Shown piece after piece: positions 23,900-34,631 of a DNA stretch of 64,000 nt. The notes under the pieces are model-generated. The model did not search any database, was not told the DNA's origin, and saw nothing but the letters and a program-made list of their open reading frames with translations. The stretch is taken from the NCBI GenBank assembly GCA_030035585.1, contig CM057462.1, forward strand, positions 93,889,234 to 93,953,233, in the 5' to 3' direction. Made by a program: the position numbers and the translations under genes. How positions within the stretch are numbered: position 1 is the first letter of the stretch; the number at the start of each line of letters is the position of its first letter. The stretch comes from Dugong dugon. Lineage: Eukaryota > Chordata > Mammalia > Sirenia > Dugongidae.

Positions 23900-24629
23900 A
23901 AATAAGCTACAAGCAATTCAAAATATCAAACTTTTAGACTAAAATAGTTCTTTAAAAATTTAAATCCCCTAGTCTTTTATAAAGTGGAACTTTTTCTTCA
24001 ACTTGAAAATCATAATCCAACTCAGTGACATTATAAAATGTCCAAATTTGACCAAACTGTGATGTTATAAACATGTTCTATAAACAAAAGATGCTGAAAT
24101 GTCAACTAGTGCTTTGTCAGAAGCATACAGAATGTATGCCTGCATTTTATTGCAAAGCTCTGCTAGATTAAGAGTTTTTAAAAACTAACTTGTGCCAAAG
24201 ATTAGTAGGAAACCTGGGATGAAGAGGTTACAGTTTTCTCTTTTAAGAAACTGGTTACAAAAGCAAGGAGAAGTCAAGGACCATCACCCTGTGCAAAGGT
24301 AGCCCCTATTTCATCAGAGAAGAATCAACAGGGGGTAGTACAGAGGGGATGTCACTGTTTTACCTGCTTCAAGCACTGTTCTCTAAATAGAGTTTTATAC
24401 TGTATAACCTTACCACGCCCATCTGGAATAAAAAACTGATCACAGAAGGTTATGTCTACATTAAGGCAGAGAGAGAGAAAAAGGAATAACCTTTCTCCCT
24501 CATATTGACCAGGATTTTAATCTAAAGAAACCCCCAAACCTCTAGAAGACTAAAAATTTACAAATTAATAAGACTGGCCCCTATCTGTTATGACATGGCC
24601 CTTTTCCCCTCATTTATGTACTCAACATG
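23900..24629. other. Unique DNA
   Basis: No gene, RNA gene or clear repeat was recognised. Confidence 0.5.
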
Positions 24630-24794
24630 GAAACCCCGGTGGTGTAGTGGTTAAGAGCTATAGCTGCTAACCAAAAGGTGGGCAGTTAGAATCCACCAGG
24701 AGCTCCTTGGAAACCCTATGGGGCAGTTCTACTCTGTCCTATACGGTTGCTATGAGTTGGAATCAACTTGACGACAACAGGTTTTTTTTTTTTT
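24630..24794 (+). repeat. Afrotherian SINE, short-body subfamily
   Basis: Head 'ccccggtggtgtagtggtta' joins directly to 'ccttggaaaccctatggggc', so the 'agatgtggcagtctgcttct' body block is missing. The tail is 'gagttggaatcaacttgacg', then a (T)n run. The same deletion recurs in other copies, which suggests a distinct subfamily. Confidence 0.9.
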
Positions 24795-26211
24795 CCTGGA
24801 AGTACTCAGCATAAATATTTTCAGACCCATTATTTACTCTGCAGTTGTTTTGCTTTCTGATTTTGCTCTAGATTCCATTTTTTCCCTATAATTTAAGTAT
24901 TACAGCGTGCTGACAAGTCAATTTTATTCAAATTTCTCCTCTATATACCCTTTTAGAGTAACTAGTTAAAAATACATCTGGTAACTTCAAAATGATCCAC
25001 CATCTCTAAAAATTCTGTCTCCAATTAATCTATGATTTCCTCATTACTGCAATAATACCACTCAAAAATGCTGGATCTTAGGTTTTCAAATTCCCTTAAT
25101 GGACAGCTAAACAGGGCAAATACCAAAGACTTGCACTGACCTTGAATTCTAGAGCCTTGGGCCGTTCCATAAACACTACTACACTGCTTTTTCCACAGAG
25201 TTCACCATTCTTGGAGTTTGTATCGCTAAGATGAACAAATTTTTACTTGTAACATATGCCACAGTGGTATTGAAATCATTATTGAGCACCATATTTTATA
25301 TGTAATTTAATTTTCCACTGTTTATGTCTTATTTCCTAAAGTCAACAGTATTCTCCCTAAAGTCAGGGACTATTTTATGTCCCTTTACTATTCTCATCAT
25401 AGCCCTTTCCAAAAAGTGTAAGCTCAAAAAGTATTTGATTAACGATGATCCTCTTAGGTTTCTTAGGGATTCTTTAACGAGGTTATCAAAAAACTGTATG
25501 TTTATTTCCAGAAACGTATGGAATGGCCTCAGGCAAGGTACATGACAGTTTGTCATCTATAAAAAAAGTGGGATAGTGCTAAATGGCCCCAAGTTCCTGC
25601 CAGTGTGAATACTGAAATCTTGTTAGACAAAGTAAAACACCAAAGACAGCACTATCTCTAAACATGTCAGCACTGTACTTTGTTTCAGAGGAAAGAGGTC
25701 AGCAACCTTGTGGGCTCAATTACCACCAGTGGAGCTGTGATGTGGGGACAGAAAGTAGATAAAGACATAGAAAAAAAGCAGAGAGGAGGAGGAGGAGAAC
25801 GGCAAGTGCAATCACCAAGATGCCACCAGAAGTCACAACTATTACTGTGCCACATATTGTTCTCGAATATGTTTTGGTATGCCCAGGAACCTTTTAATAA
25901 AGCAGCTACAGCCACATATGTGAGTACTCAAATTTTCCCACAACACCCCTGCAAGCCCTTCTGGTCAGGAAATGTGCACACCTTGGTGCCGTGGACTCTT
26001 CTATTGACCTCCCTGATTAAGGTATGGCTCCTGCCATCAAAATCTGTAAAGCAGTCACGAAGAGGTCTCACATACTGTAACTCCTGAGGTCCCCAAATCT
26101 CCATATAAAATAAAGCAGTTGAAAGCAGATGCTGACAAACCTAAAGAGCAGTATTTCATGCAACTACCTCTTTTGAAATTAACCACAGACAGAAAGTAGC
26201 AAACAGTACAG
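24795..26211. other. Unique DNA
   Basis: No gene recognised. The 25680-26087 plus-strand frame (135 codons) has no known domain and no splice or conservation evidence. Confidence 0.45.
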
Positions 26212-26822
26212 GCCAATGCCATCCAATAAAAGTATCATGCAAGCCACATATAACCTGTTGCCACCGAGCCAATTCCAACTCCTAACAACCCTATAGGACA
26301 GAGAAGAACTGCCCCATAGGGTTTCCAAGAAGTGGCTGGTGGATTCAAACTGCCGACATTTTGGTTAGCAGCCGAAATCTTAAGCACCGTGCTACCAGGC
26401 CTCCAAGCCACATATACAAATTTTCCAGGAGCCACGTTTAAAAAAATAAACAGGTGACATTTATCTCAACAATGTATTTTATTTAACCCAATATATCATT
26501 TGAACATATGGTCAATATAAAAATTATCAATGAGGTATTTTACTTCTTTTTCATACTAAGTCTTTTGACATCTGGAGTATATTTTACACTTACAGCACAT
26601 CTTATTTCAAACACTAAATTTTCATCAGAAATACCTGATCTGTACTTAAGATGCATATTGTTTCCAAACATACTTAAAATTTTTCCAATAACTGAATCAA
26701 GTTATCAGTTTTAAAAATTAAATAAAATTTAAAATTCAGTTCCCCATCACACTAGCCATTATTTCAGGTGTTCAATAGCTACGTGTGGCTAGTGGCTACC
26801 ATACTGAGCCACACAGGTATAG
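26212..26822 (+). mobile_element. Old hAT-like nonautonomous DNA transposon (MITE), split by a SINE
   Basis: It follows a common mammalian element: a start near 'gccaatgccatccaataaaa', a middle with 'tattttatttaacccaatat' and 'tatattttacacttacagca', and an end with 'gctacgtgtggctagtggct'. I recognise the consensus but not the family name. A SINE at 26253-26403 interrupts it. Confidence 0.7.
26253..26403 (-). repeat. Afrotherian SINE, short-body subfamily
   Basis: Complement of the SINE with the body block missing. It is flanked by a perfect 13-bp duplication, caagccacatata, at 26240-26252 and 26404-26416, inside the old DNA transposon. Confidence 0.9.
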
Positions 26823-27734
26823 ATAATCCTCTCTCTATTGCCTAGATTCTTTTAAAGCTGAACCAGGGTAAAAGATGTCACCTTGTCAAACACATCCTTC
26901 TATAACACCCAGCAGGGTGTCCAACATTATACCATGTATTTTCTGTCCCACTTCTAATCCTTAATTTGTCAATGCTTCAGTGATGATCATTTATTAAGCA
27001 GCCCTTACCAAAGGCAATAACTCTTTTAACTCAGAAAGAAAGGCACATCTTAATTCAGGGAAAGAGTGGAGACATCGAGATTCAAAGATACCGAGTTAAT
27101 ATTTGAAATAAAGATGGAAAAATCCTGACATCGTTACTTCTTTGTCCAGGATATCAGTCACTCTGCAAAGTTACAATCCTTGTTTATAACGAACGAGCCT
27201 CTCAATTTACACACTCACAGCAGCTGTCACTGCATCCTCAGATTCTTTGCCTTCCTCAAGTGCTCCCTCCTAGCTTCCCCCTCTTCTTTATCTATAGCCG
27301 ATTCTGTAGTGCACATTACAGGAGCCACTCTTTAATTCACTCCAAAAAGTGCTTGTTATTGTTGACATACCGAAACATATGAATAATTGAACAAATGAAT
27401 CTCAAACCATCATATTAATCTTTCATTGGTCTAAGTACCCAAAACCTATCTTGAGAAACGCTTTTCTGAAATACATGGAAAGTATCTCCCACCCTTCCCC
27501 AAAGGAACCAATTAAAAACACTACAGCTTTCTCTCACTTCTCATTCCCTATGTCAAAGTTCACTGTGTCCCTCCTGCAGCTGATTTAAAAGTTGATCTTC
27601 TAAAGGAGCTGGATTCCTAAGGTAGTTCTATTTTGAGCCTTCTTCCTGTTCTGAAGCTAAAGTTGGAAGAGCTTAGGTGGTGATGTCATGGAAGGAAGAT
27701 TGCAGGCTCTTACAGAAGGGTCTTCTCCTGCAAC
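26823..27734. other. Unique DNA
   Basis: No feature recognised. Confidence 0.5.
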
Positions 27735-27928
27735 TCTTGTTGTTGTTAGGTGCCATCGAGTTGATTCTGACTCACAGAGACCCCATTTGATAGAACAGAA
27801 CTGCCCCATACGGTTTTAACAGAGCAGATCACCAGGTCTTGCTCCCATGGAGGTGCTGGATGGGTTCGAACTGCTGATCTTTCAGTTAGCAGCCCAGAGC
27901 TTAACTTACTGCACCACAAGGGTTCCTT
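27735..27928 (-). repeat. Afrotherian SINE variant
   Basis: Tail complement 'gttgttgttaggtgccatcg', body variant with 'gcagatcaccaggtcttgct', and head complement 'ggttcgaactgctgatcttt'. Confidence 0.85.
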
Positions 27929-29189
27929 CCAGCAACTCGGGGGATGATCAAATGAGGGAAATTAGGGAGTGTTTACTTCTCATCCTCTTTCCCCTCCCTC
28001 CCTTTAGAGTCCCAGTCATTCATTAGCCAGCAAAAAAACAAGTTCAAATGTAAATTATAAATAAGCATGCAAACATATTTATATGTCTTACTTATTAAAT
28101 ATCTCATAACCGAAAACACTGGGAAGAAGGAAAACAACTTACTCTAGGGAAGTGGGGTGACAACCTCTTTCCTCCCCTTCCCCTCTCTCTAGGTACCGCA
28201 GGACTAGGTGCAGAAAGGACATGGGGGGCAGCTGGTAAGAAGAATAAAAGGATTATAAATCTAGGAAGCTTGAAGAGTGAAATGTTGTTGGGGATATTCA
28301 GGACAGAAAAAACACCCCGTGTCCCTTCTCTTTCACTGTTTTCTCCTCCGTTTTGGAGTGGTTACTTTGGGCTGGGTGTGCCGTCTGCTTGGGAGGCGTT
28401 TTTTGGCTCCGAAGACCCAAGAGGGGCCAGGGTGGGGCTCAGGGATAGAGCCAGAGGATGGCTGCTTATGTCTGGTTCTAGGCTAAGCTCTAACCCAGAA
28501 AGGGCTGTGGGGGGGACAGCTGACAAGGATTCACTTAGAAGACCCAGTGTGGAATGACCAATGTGCACTGGGCTGAAGGTGGTCACCTCTCTCAACCTAA
28601 GCCCAGCAGTTAGTTGCTGGTTGGTGGGGTGCAGGTCCAAAGGCAAGAGATAATCCCAACACATCTGTAGATCACAATTTGCGGGGGGTGGGGGTGGGGC
28701 GGCAGAAGGGAGACAGGAACGTTTGGACTTTCCGAAATTAACAAACAGATAAAAGAAGCACTTTTTGGCCAATTCCGTGTGTGTGTGTTGGGGGCGGGGG
28801 GTGAGTGTTAGCTAAGAGCTCTGGGAACAGAGGATTCCCTGGTTCCTCAGCTCACCCTCCTCCAAAGCGGGAATAAGCATAGGTGTGGTCCTTCTCAGGG
28901 AAGGTGGCCGCTAGTGTGCGGGTAGTTGAGTGAGGGAAAGGGTTCCTCACTCCATAAGGCTGGGAGAAGCCCTGGGGTCAGCTATGCCCAGGAGCCGGTG
29001 GTCTCTGCCAAGTCCCCTCCCTATTCCTGAAAAACGACCTGGACCAGCATACATTACAGCAACGCACCCCATCCTCAATAACGTTTCTAATAAAAGAAAC
29101 AGCCTCTCAAGCCTACATTAAAAACTGCGAGCTCCGGTTGATGGAAATAAACAGGTGAGCCCAAAGAGAAGCGGGAAAAGATTTGGGGG
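27929..29189. other. Island shore, unique DNA
   Basis: GC content rises towards the CpG island. Frames at 28270-28772 reflect this composition. A G-quadruplex-prone segment is listed separately. A plus-strand donor-like CAG/GTGAGC occurs near 29154. Confidence 0.5.
28683..28710 (+). other. Potential G-quadruplex
   Basis: Four G-runs of at least three on the plus strand (six, five, four and three), separated by short loops. A second G-rich stretch follows at 28789-28801. On the proposed minus-strand transcript this would be C-rich RNA, with the quadruplex on the non-template DNA strand of any plus-strand transcript. Confidence 0.6.
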
Positions 29190-29467
29190 GAGGGGGCGTT
29201 CCCGAACGTGCAGAGAAATCAAGACTTCCCTGCCCTCCCTCCGCACCCCTTGCCCTCCTCCCCGGGGGAATCTGCGTGGCAGGTTGTTAGCAAAAATGCC
29301 AATCTGACAGCCCCCTCCTCCCCGCCCCGCGCTCATTCTCCCTCCTACCCCGGGGGCCAGCATCCCGGCCTCGTGGTAGCGCCGGATCCCCTGGCGCGGC
29401 AACGGGCTCACCCTCATCCCGGACGGCGGCCGCCGCGTGGGACTCCGATCTTCCTCTCTTTTCCCTC

Positions 29468-29495
29468 CCTCCTCCTCCTCCTCCTCCTCCTCCTC
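29468..29495 (+). repeat. (TCC)n homopyrimidine repeat
   Basis: About nine uninterrupted TCC triplets within a longer pyrimidine tract (about 29450-29495). It could form triplex (H-DNA) and is a candidate for length variation. Confidence 0.9.
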
Positions 29496-30067
29496 GCAGA
29501 CTCCTCCCGCCGGATCCTTCATGTAAACAACATCCAGCCTCTATTTACAGTCGCCGCCGGACAGCAAGGGACCCAAGCCAGCACCCTGGAAAGAGGCGGG
29601 GGTGGGGGAAAAGCGAGTGCGCAACATTTACACACACACCCCGCCCATTCGCGCCGCTACTCCCCCTCCCCCCGGGGGCCGAAGTGGGGCGCCGGGGGGC
29701 TCCAAGCGCCCTCGACCAACCTGCGCCGTTCCTGACACCCCAGCGAAGGCCAAAGGGAAACCGCGGAAATGCCCATGGGCGAGGTCTCCCCATACCGCAT
29801 AAAAACACACACACACCACAACAACAAACCCAGCCCAGAAACACCCTCGGAGTCCGTCCCGGAGTGTGAAGCCCCAGTCCCGCCTTGCGACACCGCCCCG
29901 GCGCCCCGCTTCCTACCCCGAGGTGGCGAGCAGCGTGCAGTCCCCCGAGACGGCCGAAGGCAGTTGCCCAGCGCCGGGCAGTCGGGCTCCCTCGCCGCCG
30001 CTCGCCCGCTCGCTAGCTCCCCTCGGCCCGCCTCCCGCGCGGACGCAGACCCGGCAAAGCCCCGCGG

Positions 30068-30098
30068 CTATATGTGCGTGTGCGTGTGCGCGCGCGCA
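30068..30098. repeat. Alternating purine-pyrimidine tract (left)
   Basis: A TATGTGCG-type start is followed by GTGCGTGTGCGCGCGCGC. The alternating pattern favours Z-DNA. Confidence 0.75.
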
Positions 30099-30327
30099 GC
30101 TGCCTGCCTCCCGCAACTGGGTCTTTACGGCCCCACTGCTTCCCCAGCCCCTGGGCCAGGCTCCGCCGCTCGGCGAGACGGTGCCACGAGCGCAAACCCC
30201 GGCGCTCGACACCGGCGCGCGGGCGCGTACACGGACGTCGACACAGCCGCACGCCTCCCACGGCCGCCCGGCGCCGCGCGCGTCCCACCGCCCCCGTGCC
30301 CGCCCCGCGCGCCGCCCCCACACCCAC

Positions 30328-30450
30328 CTGCGCCCCGTGGGGTCTCGGGCCCCCCCTTCCTTTGTTCTTCCCGCTATTTGCATGAAGATTATCTAATGAC
30401 GCAGCAAGGCTCGCCACAACGTGACCGTCGCCATTTTTTTGTTTTTATTC
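30328..30450 (-). other. Candidate first exon of the miR-101-1 primary transcript
   Basis: The minus-strand sequence from the YY1 block ends at a good donor, CAG then GTGGGT, with the exon end at 30328 and the intron GT at 30327-30326. The start is only estimated from the YY1 position. No acceptor is identified. Confidence 0.35.
30376..30437 (-). promoter_or_regulatory. Core regulatory block: octamer, CRE/AP-1-like and YY1 sites
   Basis: Minus-strand order from right to left: YY1-type AAAATGGCGAC at 30437-30427, GTCAC half-site at 30425-30421, TGCGTCA at 30403-30397, octamer ATGCAAAT at 30383-30376. YY1 sites in sense orientation often sit just downstream of transcription starts, so this points to a minus-strand start near 30440-30470. 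Sites are read from sequence; occupancy is unknown. Confidence 0.6.
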
Positions 30451-30514
30451 TATCTCTGCCATGTGATAGATTGGGGGCTGGGGGGAGAGCTGGAAAAGGG
30501 AGAGAGACAGGATT

Positions 30515-30543
30515 AAAAAAAAAAAAAAAAAAAAAACTTCCGG
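30515..30543. promoter_or_regulatory. A-tract followed by an ETS-type site
   Basis: A run of 22 A (30515-30536) is directly followed by CTTCCGG, giving an ETS/GABPA-like ACTTCCGG at 30536-30543. It lies just upstream of the proposed minus-strand start, where a nucleosome-excluding A-tract and an ETS site are typical of housekeeping promoters. Confidence 0.55.
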
Positions 30544-30618
30544 GTCTCATGACCAGGAAGGGAGGAAAAACAAAAGGGAGACTAGACACAACTCTCGGGA
30601 AAGGATCGTGTGTGTCTT

Positions 30619-30665
30619 TGCGCGCGCGCGCGCGCGCGTGCGTGTGTATGTACGCGCGCGCGAGG
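30619..30665. repeat. Alternating purine-pyrimidine tract (right), (CG)n/(TG)n
   Basis: A (GC)n run, then GTGCGTGTGTATGTAC, then another (GC)n. Strong Z-DNA potential, upstream of the proposed start. Confidence 0.8.
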
Positions 30666-30950
30666 GGGATGCTCTCCTGTCCTCCGACGAGGCTCTAGCA
30701 GGGGGCAGGGTTTATCTCCCATCCAAAGGAGTCCAGCCGACTCCGGCAGCTTCGGATCGCATCCTCTACCCTTGGCGGTCGCCTGCCACAGCCCCATACC
30801 CGCCGCAAATGCTCGGAGAAGCAGTCAGCCTGATCCCTTCCTCCTGTCGCCGCAGCTTGCAGCCCGTCCGGCCCAGAGCTCGTGCTCTCGCTCCCGGGAG
30901 GCTGTGCCTTTCTGGGTTACGTTCAGGTCTAACTATTACCGCGAGGGGAT

Positions 30951-32615
30951 AAAAAAGTTTTAAATGCCACTGTTTTTCCTAAGTTTCGAAATAGTTTGCT
31001 TTGACGCTGTTGTTTATGACAACTTCGTGGCAATACCAGGCAGAATCTATCATTGGTTCGAATCCTCTTTCTCTATCCCTTTCCTCCCTCTTCCCAAAGC
31101 AGGGCACACCGTTGTGCGGCGTTCATTGGGGGTTTGTTTGATGGGATGGACCATTGTTCACGAACTGACTTATTTAGGAAGAAATTTTTTTAAAAATCGT
31201 TGTTCAGAGTCAGGGAGGATTGTTTCAGAAGACAGTTGCATGGAGCTAGGTGGATTCGCGTTACACTGATCTTATTCACATTCAGAGGGCGTGATAGACA
31301 TTTCATTCTTCTCCAAGTCTCGTGTTCATGGTTGCTGAAAAAAAAAAACCAAAATATTTGGGAACCTTGCCACGTTTTTCAGTGAGACATAAAATTTTGT
31401 CCTCTTGTTTACTACCGTATTTCCTTCAGGCACTTTCACTTTTGTTTCTCTTGAGTTTCCTTTCTGGTTTTTGCCTCTATTTCTTAATTCAGAGCAGAAA
31501 TGGATGCTAGAGTCCACAGTGGTCACCTGATTTTACCAGCGAAGATAACAAGGCCCCCGAGTAGTGGGGGGGGGGGGGGTGCAGAGAGGTGTTTGGATTG
31601 AGCCTTGCTTGCTTGATACGTCGGTTGCAAGTTACTGAGAGGTGGGGGGTGCTGAGTGATATATGACAGTGATTCTGCTTTGTAAAAGTGATATCCTGGA
31701 TATCCTGGAAGTTAAAGATTGAGAACACTTAGGAGTTCATTCTTTCTCAGGACTGGTGCGAGATTGAAGGCTTCTTCAAAACCCCCTTTCTTGTAATTTG
31801 AACTAAATGTATCTGTTAATTCTGACTTCAGTTTTCCCTGGGAGAGGTGGTCCTTTCTCACTGAGCATCCTTATATGATTGTTATGAATCTTTTTTTATT
31901 GGAATAACAGAATTGACCATTCCTCTGTGTGCCCAATACGTATGCCCTGTTTATATTTCTCCCATGGTACCTTTCACACTTCAAGGAGTTCCGTTCTCCC
32001 GTGCAGGGAGAGCACTTGATTCGTCTCCCTCTGCTAGACAGTAAGCTTTGAGGACTAGGGCCATGTCGTATTCACTTCATATCGCCAGTATTTCAGCACT
32101 GTGCCTGACAATGAATGAGCAAATGAATTCCTGAAGAGGATCTTTTCCATAATTCCATACTGACCATTCTAGGGAATTCCTTAATTCTTACCTTTGCAGA
32201 CCATTTTTAGGGGGCCAGACTTCTTATTTACATATCCAGGCAAAACATATTTTGCTTTCTCAATTTTTTTTTAACCAAGTGCTTTTTTTTTTATCTTGCT
32301 TTACTGTATTTGGTTCCTCAAGTTCAAATTTCTTTTCATTCATTTGAATGAATTAGTTATCTAAAGTTACACTTTGACTTTTCTTTCATAGACTCCAAAG
32401 GTTTGGTGAAGTTTCAGTTGTGATTTAACCCTCCTCAGGCTAGGATCATCACAGGCAACATTCCTGGGATCATTAAACTAGGAAAGGAGGCTGACCATTG
32501 AGCAGGCTAAAGAGGACTGCTGAAAATATAGGGCTGAGGAGTCTAAAGGACTGATTTTGATCCTGCAACTAAAGTTCTGAGGATCAATGCAAAACCATTT
32601 CTGAATTTTTGGGAT
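30951..32615. other. Unique DNA upstream of the island
   Basis: CpG-poor. A run of 14 G lies at 31566-31579. No gene or clear repeat was recognised. Confidence 0.5.
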
Positions 32616-32617
32616 GC

Positions 32618-32914
32618 AGGTTGTTGTTAGCTGCTGTGGGGTTGACTTCTACTCACGCGAAAAGGAATGGTTACGGATAGACCTATTGTGATCCACAGAT
32701 TTTTCATCAACAACTTTTCAGAAGTAGATTGCCAGGCCCTTCTTCCTAGTTTGTCTTAGTCTGGAAGATCCACTGAAACCTCTTCAGCATCATAGCAACA
32801 TGCAAGCCTCCATTGACACTTGGGTGGTGACTGCGCGTATGGTGCATTGGCTGGAAATCACACTCTAGTCTCCTGCATAGAAGGGGAGAATTCAACCACT
32901 GAACCACCAACACT
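32618..32914 (-). repeat. tRNA-Gly-headed SINE
   Basis: Complement of the family at 4156-4500 with the head retained at the right: 'atggtgcattggctggaaat', 'gagaattcaaccactgaacc' and 'accaacac', which match the complement of tRNA-Gly(GCC). Centre 'agcatcatagcaacatgcaa' and 'cctagtttgtcttagtctgg'. Confidence 0.85.
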
Positions 32915-33541
32915 TGTTAGGGCCCGGAAAATATAGGAAAAGAAAGACGATCCTAACAATGTTTCTAAGCAATCTTCTTTAAGAAAAGGTGAGGCGTTTA
33001 GAAGAATCTCTAGCATGGCAAAGAGAAACATGATTATGATAAGACTAAGCATCTCAAAATCTGGTGTTCAAGGTTAATTAATAAGGTTTGGTTGACTAAT
33101 ACTTTGCCTAGATGCTGACAATTTTAAGGTTGTATAGCCAGTAAAAGACTGAAACAAAAAAGTGTAGATTTGCAAAGTAAAAAGACTGGAGAATAACTGA
33201 TGTATACAATTATATTTACAGCTGGGAGAAAGGTCTAGATTTTTACAGATGAGCTCATATACATCTGAACAGATGAAGTTCTATTGCATATCTGCATACA
33301 AACTGCATGTATTTCTCTGGATAGAGTAGATGAAGTTAGTATGTTTCATCATAACATCTAAAGCCCGTATGTTTCTTCCCAGATAGCAACAGTGTGATAA
33401 TAATTTAAGTGTAATAACATCAACTTCCAGCAAGGTAGAAATGAAGCCTAATTATATGTAAAGTCATTTGCTCCCTTAAGTGCAAAATTGAACAGAGAAG
33501 AAGGGACATAGCTGAAAAATATAATTAGAGGAAACACCCCC
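32915..33541. other. Unique DNA
   Basis: No feature recognised. Confidence 0.5.
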
Positions 33542-33933
33542 TGTTTTGGATTGAATTGTGTCTCCCCCAAAATATGTGTTGAAATCTTAACCCTACCCTG
33601 TAAATATGACCCTGTTCGGAATAGGGATTTTCTTTTGTTATGCTAATCACCAGAGTAGGGTGGGTCCTAAGTCTAATCACTTCTAAGTGATGTCTTATAA
33701 AAAGAGCAAAATAAACACAGAGATACACACGGGAAGATACCATGTGAGGATTGTCTATAAGAAAAGAACTGCCAGCAGTTGCCAGAAACTAGGAGAGATG
33801 TCCACAGAATGAATCAACACTGCCAAGACCCTAATTTGGACTTTTAGCCTCCAGAACTGTGAAAAAACGAATTTCTGTTCTTTAAGCCATCCACTTGTAG
33901 TATTTTTTATGGCAACACTAGGTACTTAAGACA
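33542..33933 (+). mobile_element. MLT1-type solo LTR
   Basis: Starts 'tgttttggattgaattgtgt', with 'ccctaatttggacttttagc' and 'cctccagaactgtgaaaaaa' in the second half, and ends 'acttaagaca'. It follows the mammalian MLT1 LTR order and is older than the three MaLR-like LTRs at 18981, 59751 and 63344. Confidence 0.75.
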
Positions 33934-34453
33934 CTCCCATATCTCTTATCTCCCATGAGCATGTGTTCACAGGTGTGCACTCACACATCATAGTAAAGAA
34001 GAACAAACTTCAGTCCTCTGGTCTACCAAATAAATGCTGATTAAAGAGCGCTCTTGTAGACACTCCAGCAATCTTCTTCCATCTCTCCAATACATACTTC
34101 AAAAATGACAATTCCTGGTGTGTGAGCAATAAAGTCCTAATTTCAGCTCTGCCAATCAGTAAGCTGTTTCACCCGGAGCAAATTACGTTTCAGTTCTGAT
34201 TTTCAGTTTCTTTATCCATAAAATGAGCATAATAATACCTAGCTCAAAGAGAAGTTTTAGGATTGAGATTTAATAAAAAATTAACAAAATATATGTAAAG
34301 CACCTAGCATAATACTTGGAATATAATCGTCAATAAATAGTGGCTATAACAATTTTTTTAATTGTATTTTTATTTACCTCATGCACTTTCTAGAATTATT
34401 TTTTCCTTTTGGCTTCCTGCTATAGAAGATTCTAACAAACCTGCTATTAGTGA
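33934..34453 (+). repeat. Intergenic DNA with a MIR-like relic
   Basis: A MIR-like segment at about 34130-34340 shows 'gctctgccaatcagtaagct', 'tttctttatccataaaatga' and 'aaagcacctagcataat'. The rest is unremarkable. Confidence 0.6.
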
Positions 34454-34621
34454 GGAGCACTGGTGACACAGTTGTTAAGAGCTTGGCTGCTAACCGAAAG
34501 GTCCACAGTTCGAATCCATCAGCTACTCCTCGGAAACCCTATGGGGCAGTTCTACTCTGTCTTTTGGGGTCACTATGGGTCAGAATCGACACAGTGGCAA
34601 CGGGTTTGGTTTTTTGGTTTA
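34454..34621 (+). repeat. Afrotherian SINE, first of a tandem pair
   Basis: Short-body subfamily. The preceding target CTATTAGTGA is at 34444-34453 and the following copy at 34622-34631. The tail is 'gggtttggttttttggttt'. Confidence 0.9.
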
Positions 34622-34631
34622 CTATTAGTGA

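Larger units (their letters stand above)
20562..30460 (-). ncRNA. Proposed primary transcript of miR-101-1
   Basis: Inferred minus-strand noncoding transcript from the CpG island (start about 30440-30470) through the hairpin; its 3' end would lie left of 20562 and is not resolved. Supporting facts are an upstream island in the right orientation, a YY1 site in sense orientation, and a good splice donor (CAG/GTGGGT) with the exon end at 30328. No acceptor or downstream exon was assigned. The interval carries few repeats: three or four SINEs, one old DNA transposon and a MIR. Alternative: the island serves a plus-strand noncoding RNA and the microRNA starts elsewhere. Confidence 0.45.
29190..30950. 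promoter_or_regulatory. CpG island, proposed miR-101-1 promoter
   Basis: The only extended CpG-rich, GC-rich region in the window, with dense CG dinucleotides especially at 29870-30350 and 30600-30910. The window is otherwise AT-rich and CpG-depleted. No splice-consistent coding frame is recognised, so the island most likely drives noncoding transcription. It lies upstream of mir-101-1 on the minus strand, and bidirectional activity is possible. Internal elements are listed separately. Confidence 0.85.

Noticed and set aside
29140..29165. Plus-strand donor CAG/GTGAGC as proof of a coding exon
   Set aside because: A single donor motif without an acceptor, frame or conservation is weak. It could belong to a plus-strand noncoding transcript.
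29769..30698. 309-codon plus-strand frame in the CpG island
   Set aside because: High GC removes stop codons, and several frames on both strands are open here. The product is proline, arginine and alanine rich, runs through the A22 tract as polylysine, and has no recognisable domain.
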